Below are positions 6,281 to 9,475 of a DNA stretch of 9,475 nucleotides, one piece after another; the stretch's first letter is position 1, and each line of letters opens with the position of its first letter. Made by a program: the position numbers and the translations under genes. The notes below the pieces were generated by a model. The model was not told the DNA's origin, did not search any database, and saw only the letters and a program-made list of their open reading frames with translations. This DNA comes from JAYZVT01 sp050248375. Lineage in GTDB: Bacteria; Pseudomonadota; Alphaproteobacteria; Rhizobiales; Methyloligellaceae. The DNA lies in NCBI GenBank assembly GCA_050248375.1, contig JBFWSL010000158.1:1-9475 (forward strand), given 5' to 3'.

Positions 6281-6337
6281 CGGGGCGGCGCCGCCCTCCC
6301 CCCGGATGCCAGCCTCCGGCATCCCGGCGCCGCCCCG
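6281..6337. terminator. Two-tier GC hairpin after the 88-aa gene
   Basis: The outer stem is 13 bp, CGGGGCGGCGCCG (6281-6293) with CGGCGCCGCCCCG (6325-6337). The inner stem is 7 bp, GGATGCC (6304-6310) with GGCATCC (6318-6324). No T-run follows, so intrinsic termination is uncertain; it may instead protect the transcript end. Confidence 0.5.
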
Positions 6338-6376
6338 GAAGACGTGTCCGGTCTTTCCCAAATCAGGACCGGCGCA

Positions 6377-6429
6377 GGGAGACTGCCACCCAATGCACCC
6401 GGTGGTGGCAGTCTCCCATTTCAGTTCGC
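6377..6429. terminator. Convergent-gene terminator hairpin
   Basis: A perfect 14-bp stem, GGGAGACTGCCACC (6377-6390) with GGTGGCAGTCTCCC (6404-6417). It has a 13-base loop and is followed on the plus strand by ATTTCAGTT. It lies between the plus-strand 88-aa gene and the minus-strand methyltransferase stop at 6441, so it may serve both. Confidence 0.7.
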
Positions 6430-6440
6430 CCTCCCGGCGA

Positions 6441-7229
6441 TCATCCCTCCAGATCGAGAGCTTCACCTGAGCGCAGGACGGCTTCCGCCCCGGGCGTGAA
6501 GCTGCCGTCCGGGCCGTGAAGCACGAGCCCGCGCCGCATGGAAAGCGGAGCGCGGCTGCCCTTGATGCCGCGGATCAGCAGTCGGGTCGCCGGCTTGCCC
6601 TCGAACGGGAACAGCGGAAACAGCACCAGCGCGCCGAAGCGGCCGCCGATGGCCTCCAGAAGGCCGGCGAGAACATCGGGACGGTGGATCAGGGTAAGGC
6701 TGCCGCCGGGGGCGGCCATGGCGGCGCAGAAGCGCAGCCAGTCCCGCAGTTCACCCGGTCCCGCCTGATGCGCCCGCGCCCTGGCGCCGTCGGCGGGTGC
6801 GCGGCTGCTGGCGGGATCATGGAAGGGCGGATTGGCGGCGACGTGCCCGTAGCTCTCGCTCCGCAGGCCGGCCGAGGCCCATGCACGGCCGGGCGCGGTG
6901 ACGTCCGCCTCGATTACATGGAACCTGCCGCCGAAACCGTTGCTCTGCGCGTTGCGCCTGGCCAGCGCCGCCAGCCCGGGCTGTATCTCAACGGCGGTGA
7001 TTCCGGCCGCCGGCGCGCGGGCGGCGATGGCGAGGCTGGCGACGCCCGCGCCCGCGCCCGCCTCGAGGACGCGCGCGTCCTTTCCTCCAGTCACCGGAAC
7101 GGCGGCGGCGAGGAATATGGCATCCATGCCCGAGCGCGGACCGTCTGAGGGCTGCAGCGCCTCGATGCGGCCGCCGAGGAAGGCGTCGCGCGTCAGTTCC
7201 GCGCCGGTATGGCCGGACGGCACGGTCAT
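6441..7229 (-). CDS. SAM-dependent methyltransferase, tRNA1(Val) adenine-N6 (TrmN6/YfiC) type
   Basis: A 262-residue class I methyltransferase. The N-terminal region has LGGRIEALQPSDGPRSGMDAIFLAAAVP, the usual opening of this group. Motif I (SAM binding) is VLEAGAGAGVASLAIAAR (residues 54-71), EIQPGLAALARRNAQ follows at 81-95, and the catalytic NPPFHD motif of N6-adenine methylases is at 133-138. Known relatives methylate A37 of tRNA-Val; the substrate here is not proven and other adenine or amine targets are possible. The ATG at 7229 overlaps the DUF2007 stop (ATGA), so the two are coupled. An in-frame upstream start would only add sequence overlapping DUF2007. The gene converges on the 88-aa gene across strong hairpins. 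Confidence 0.9.
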   Translation of the reverse strand: MTVPSGHTGAELTRDAFLGGRIEALQPSDGPRSGMDAIFLAAAVPVTGGKDARVLEAGAGAGVASLAIAARAPAAGITAVEIQPGLAALARRNAQSNGFGGRFHVIEADVTAPGRAWASAGLRSESYGHVAANPPFHDPASSRAPADGARARAHQAGPGELRDWLRFCAAMAAPGGSLTLIHRPDVLAGLLEAIGGRFGALVLFPLFPFEGKPATRLLIRGIKGSRAPLSMRRGLVLHGPDGSFTPGAEAVLRSGEALDLEG

Positions 7230-7450
7230 CGGGCGGTCAGGATATGGGCGAGATCGGCATCGGCAAGCAGGCGCGCCGCCTCGTCCCATCTCGCGCTCTC
7301 CACCAGCATGCGCCGGGGCAGCGCGCCGATGGAGCCCTCGACGATGCTCATGTTCTGGTCCGCGATGACATGGCCGATGCCGGCCTCGCTGAGCAGCGCC
7401 TCCACGAAGGACAGCAGCACGGCGTCATTGGTCCTGAACAGCTCTTTCAT
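7226..7450 (-). CDS. DUF2007 family protein
   Basis: A 74-residue protein, MKELFRTNDAVLLSFVEALLSEAGI, then DQNMSIVEGSIGALPRRMLV and a closing WDEAARLLADADL. This is the DUF2007 (putative signal-transducing) fold of about 70 residues, in its complete length. The opening ELFRTND and the RRMLV strand followed by a helix starting near WDEA are typical. Function is not established. Its stop overlaps the methyltransferase start by four bases, giving a two-gene operon. It is divergent from the polyprenyl synthase gene with 103 bases between them; the ribosome binding site is weak (GGAC, about seven bases before the ATG). Confidence 0.92.
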   Translation of the reverse strand: MKELFRTNDAVLLSFVEALLSEAGIGHVIADQNMSIVEGSIGALPRRMLVESARWDEAARLLADADLAHILTAR

Positions 7451-7490
7451 AAGCGATGTCCATATGTTAGCCGGTGCAATAGCGGCTCGC

Positions 7491-7521
7491 TTGACCGAAA
7501 TCGTCTTCAACCGACTATACT
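7491..7521 (+). promoter_or_regulatory. Likely promoter of the polyprenyl synthase gene
   Basis: TTGACC (7491-7496) and TATACT (7516-7521) face the synthase gene and lie 33 bases before its start codon. The spacing is 19 bases, slightly long. A shifted -10 reading (ACTATA) would give 17. The TTGAC core is the conserved part of alphaproteobacterial housekeeping promoters. Confidence 0.55.
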
Positions 7522-7553
7522 GCGGCAAGCCTCGGACCATCAGGGAGAATTCA

Positions 7554-8570
7554 GTGGGAGTGGTCGTACCGTTAAAGGACCCGGGCGGGGGCGATGCGAG
7601 CCTCGAGCCGCTCATGACGCTGGTCAAGGCGGACATGGAGGGCGTCAACCGCATCATCCTCGACAATGCGCGCTCGGACGTGGAGCTGATCCCGGAGCTG
7701 GCGCGGCACCTGATCGATTCCGGCGGCAAGCGGCTACGGCCGATGCTGACCATCGCGGCGGCGCAGATGTGCGGCTATTCCGGCAAGGGTCATGTCAAGC
7801 TGGCGGCGAGCGTGGAGTTCATGCACACCGCGACGCTTCTGCATGACGACGTGGTGGACGAAAGCGACCTCAGGCGCGGCAAGACCACGGCCCGCATCCT
7901 GTGGGGCAACGAGGCGAGCGTGCTCGTCGGCGACTTCCTGCTGGGCCAGGCCTTCCGCATGATGGTCGACGTCGGCTCGATGGAGGCGCTGCGCATCCTG
8001 TCCAACGCGGCGGCCGTGATCGCCGAGGGCGAGGTCATGCAGCTCGTCGCCTCCAAGAACACCGAGACGACGGAAGACGACTATCTCTCCGTCATCCTCG
8101 CCAAGACGGCGGCGCTGTTCTCGGCGGCGGCGGAGGTCGGCGCCGTCATCGCCGGCCGCCCCAAGGAAGAGCAGGCGGCGCTGCGCTCCTATGGCCGCAA
8201 TCTCGGCGTGGCCTTCCAGCTCATCGACGACGCGCTGGATTACGCCGGCGAGCAGGCCAAGCTCGGCAAGTCGGTGGGCGACGATTTCCGCGAGGGAAAG
8301 ATCACCCTGCCGATCATCCTGGCCTACCGCCGGGGCAGCGAGGCGGAGCGCAAGTTCTGGCGGCGCACGCTTCAGGACGCGGACGTGCGCGACGGCGACC
8401 TGGAGGAAGCCATCCGGCTGGTGAACGGCCACGGCGCCATCACCGACACCATGGAGCGGGCGCGCCACTACGGCGCCATCGCGCGGGACGCCCTCGACAT
8501 CTTCGAGGACAGCGCCCACAAGGCGGCGCTGCTCGAAGCGGTCGCCTTCTGCGTGGCGCGGGCGCATTAG
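7554..8570 (+). CDS. ispB: Long-chain trans-polyprenyl diphosphate synthase (IspB-like)
   Basis: A 338-residue prenyltransferase that extends farnesyl or geranylgeranyl diphosphate with isopentenyl diphosphate to make the ubiquinone side chain (octa- or decaprenyl). GGKRLRP is at residues 57-63. The first Asp-rich motif is LHDDVVDESDLRRG (DDVVD, 98-102) and the second is FQLIDDALDY (DDALD, 225-229), followed by GKSVGDDFREGKITLP. Small residues before the first motif (HTATLL) leave the product channel open, as in long-chain enzymes. No ATG is suitably placed. The GTG at 7554 has AGGGAG (7542-7547) six bases upstream and is preferred over the GTG at 7560. In alphaproteobacteria the product is often C50, so a ddsA-type name is equally possible; chain length cannot be read from the sequence. 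Confidence 0.95.
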   Translation: MGVVVPLKDPGGGDASLEPLMTLVKADMEGVNRIILDNARSDVELIPELARHLIDSGGKRLRPMLTIAAAQMCGYSGKGHVKLAASVEFMHTATLLHDDVVDESDLRRGKTTARILWGNEASVLVGDFLLGQAFRMMVDVGSMEALRILSNAAAVIAEGEVMQLVASKNTETTEDDYLSVILAKTAALFSAAAEVGAVIAGRPKEEQAALRSYGRNLGVAFQLIDDALDYAGEQAKLGKSVGDDFREGKITLPIILAYRRGSEAERKFWRRTLQDADVRDGDLEEAIRLVNGHGAITDTMERARHYGAIARDALDIFEDSAHKAALLEAVAFCVARAH

Positions 8571-8651
8571 CGGGGGCTACCCCGCGATCACTCCACAAGG
8601 CGGTAAAGGGCAACTGGGTTTCGAGAGGGAAGCCCGCCAAGGAGAGTCGAA

Positions 8652-8673
8652 ACCCCGGGCAACGGCCCGGGGT
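8652..8673. repeat. 9-bp GC palindrome downstream of the synthase gene
   Basis: A perfect stem ACCCCGGGC (8652-8660) with GCCCGGGGT (8665-8673) and loop AACG. It resembles the interspersed CCCGG palindromes of alphaproteobacterial intergenic DNA. It may act as a terminator for the plus-strand synthase gene, though no T-run follows. Confidence 0.6.
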
Positions 8674-8678
8674 CCACG

Positions 8679-8720
8679 CCTCATGGACCCCGCCTCATGG
8701 ACCCCGCCTCATGGACCCCG
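8679..8720. repeat. Tandem repeat, 14-bp unit x 3
   Basis: Three perfect head-to-tail copies of CCTCATGGACCCCG at 8679-8692, 8693-8706 and 8707-8720. The last copy runs into the following hairpin. A small non-coding array, possibly variable in copy number. Confidence 0.93.
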
Positions 8721-8737
8721 GCCTGAAGCCGGGGTTT
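8716..8737. terminator. Hairpin in the convergent spacer
   Basis: A perfect 7-bp stem, CCCCGGC (8716-8722) with GCCGGGG (8728-8734), loop CTGAA, followed by TTTC on the plus strand. It could end plus-strand synthase transcription. It also looks like a repeat-family palindrome, so the role is uncertain. Confidence 0.45.
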
Positions 8738-8787
8738 CTCCAGACTGGCGCCAAAAGGGGGAGAAGGCACTCCGGGAGCCAGGCGGA

Positions 8788-9475
8788 TCAGCTCAGCTCG
8801 GCGTGGACGGCCCACCAGCCGGGATGGGCTCCGGCGATGCGCAGCGCAGCAGCATGAGCCTCGCCCGCTTCCGCGAAAAGGCCGAAGCAGGTGGCGCCGC
8901 TGCCCGACAGGGACGCGGCGAGGCAGCCCGCCTGCGCGGATATCTCCCCGATCACGGCCGGAATCACCGGGGCGATCTCGCGGGCGGCGGGGAGCAGGTC
9001 GTTGCCCTCGCCGCGCACATAACCGGCGAGGCGGCGGGAATCGGGAAAGGCGGGCACGCCGGCGCGGTCCGGACGCGGCCGGGGCGGCGACGGCGCGTCG
9101 AGCCGGGCGAAGACCTCGCGGGAAGAAACCGGCACGCCCGGATTGACCAGCAGGATATGGGCGGGCGGCAATCCCGCAAGCGGCGCCAGACTTTCCCCGC
9201 GCCCGGCCATGACGGTGGCGCGCGCGAAGAGGCAGGCCGGAACGTCGGAGCCGATCCCGAGCGCGATCTCCGCCAGGGCCGCGCCGTCCAGCGCTCCGGG
9301 ATTGGCGCGGGCGAGCAATCGCAGCGCCGCCGCGGCGTCGGCCGAGCCGCCGCCGATGCCGGAGGCGACGGGCAGGTCCTTGCGCAGATGGAAGTCCCCC
9401 AGCAGCGCGCCGGGAACACGCTCGCGGAACGCCCTGGCGGCGCGCAACACCAGGTTGCCGCCGCTTTCGAGTCCG
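8788..9475 (-). CDS. ispE: 4-diphosphocytidyl-2-C-methyl-D-erythritol kinase (partial, runs off right edge)
   Basis: The C-terminal 229 residues of IspE, the GHMP-family kinase that phosphorylates CDP-methylerythritol in the non-mevalonate isoprenoid pathway. The frame is open to the right edge and reads ESGGNLVLRAARAFRE there, typical of the family and upstream of the ATP loop PVASGIGGGSADAAAALRLL. IALGIGSDVPACLF and ILLVNPGVPVSSREVF follow. GEGNDLLPAA comes next, and the C-terminal GHMP motif is LAASLSGSGATCFGLF. The N-terminal 60 or so residues lie outside the window. The gene converges on the polyprenyl synthase gene across 217 bases of repeats; the two act in the same pathway at different steps. 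Confidence 0.95.
   Translation of the reverse strand, partial: GLESGGNLVLRAARAFRERVPGALLGDFHLRKDLPVASGIGGGSADAAAALRLLARANPGALDGAALAEIALGIGSDVPACLFARATVMAGRGESLAPLAGLPPAHILLVNPGVPVSSREVFARLDAPSPPRPRPDRAGVPAFPDSRRLAGYVRGEGNDLLPAAREIAPVIPAVIGEISAQAGCLAASLSGSGATCFGLFAEAGEAHAAALRIAGAHPGWWAVHAELS

Noticed and set aside
5839..6393. Minus-strand open frame opposite the 88-aa secreted gene
   Set aside because: It covers terminators and leader DNA and lacks any domain; the plus-strand gene is better supported.
7209..7553. N-terminal extension of the polyprenyl synthase frame
   Set aside because: It would overlap the DUF2007 gene and the promoter; the family start fits the GTG at 7554 with AGGGAG upstream.
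7734..8567. Minus-strand open frame opposite the polyprenyl synthase
   Set aside because: Antisense shadow of a gene with both Asp-rich motifs intact.
8679..8720. CRISPR-like array
   Set aside because: The 14-bp units are directly adjacent without spacers and there are only three copies.

Overview
The window is GC-rich DNA from an alphaproteobacterium, most likely of the Hyphomicrobiales (Rhizobiales) type. I base this on the protein sequences, on the gene content (long-chain polyprenyl synthase, DUF2007 protein, TrmN6-like methylase, S49 peptidase, two-subunit glycyl-tRNA synthetase) and on the C/G-rich palindromic repeats whose translations read as Pro/Gly-rich strings. It comes from a draft assembly: 100 Ns sit inside glyS, and the 127 bases before them are repeated exactly after them.

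Layout. Bases 1-5011 are a minus-strand block read right to left: an S49 serine peptidase, a 64-residue membrane-anchored small protein, glyQ, a DUF559 (Vsr-like) endonuclease-fold gene, and glyS, which runs off the left edge. glyQ, the DUF559 gene and glyS overlap by 4 and 8 bases, so they are very probably co-translated. Two copies of a compound palindromic repeat lie in this block. One is inserted in frame inside glyS (1144-1287); the other forms the 3' end of the DUF559 gene and the glyS leader (2388-2530).

Bases 5391-6270 hold two plus-strand genes for small secreted proteins that are paralogues (93 and 88 aa), each with its own ribosome binding site and followed by strong hairpins. Bases 6441-7450 are a minus-strand pair, a DUF2007 gene overlapping a TrmN6-type methyltransferase. 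A divergent intergenic region with a plausible promoter leads to a plus-strand long-chain polyprenyl diphosphate synthase (7554-8570). After a repeat-rich convergent spacer with a 14-bp unit in three perfect copies, ispE runs in from the right edge.

How the genes fit together: GlyQ and GlyS form glycyl-tRNA synthetase. IspE supplies the isoprenoid building blocks that the polyprenyl synthase extends into the ubiquinone side chain. The methylase is probably a tRNA modifier. The most unusual material is the repeat element inside an essential synthetase gene and at the end of its operon partner, and the undescribed secreted pair with a shared cysteine-bounded C-terminal module.
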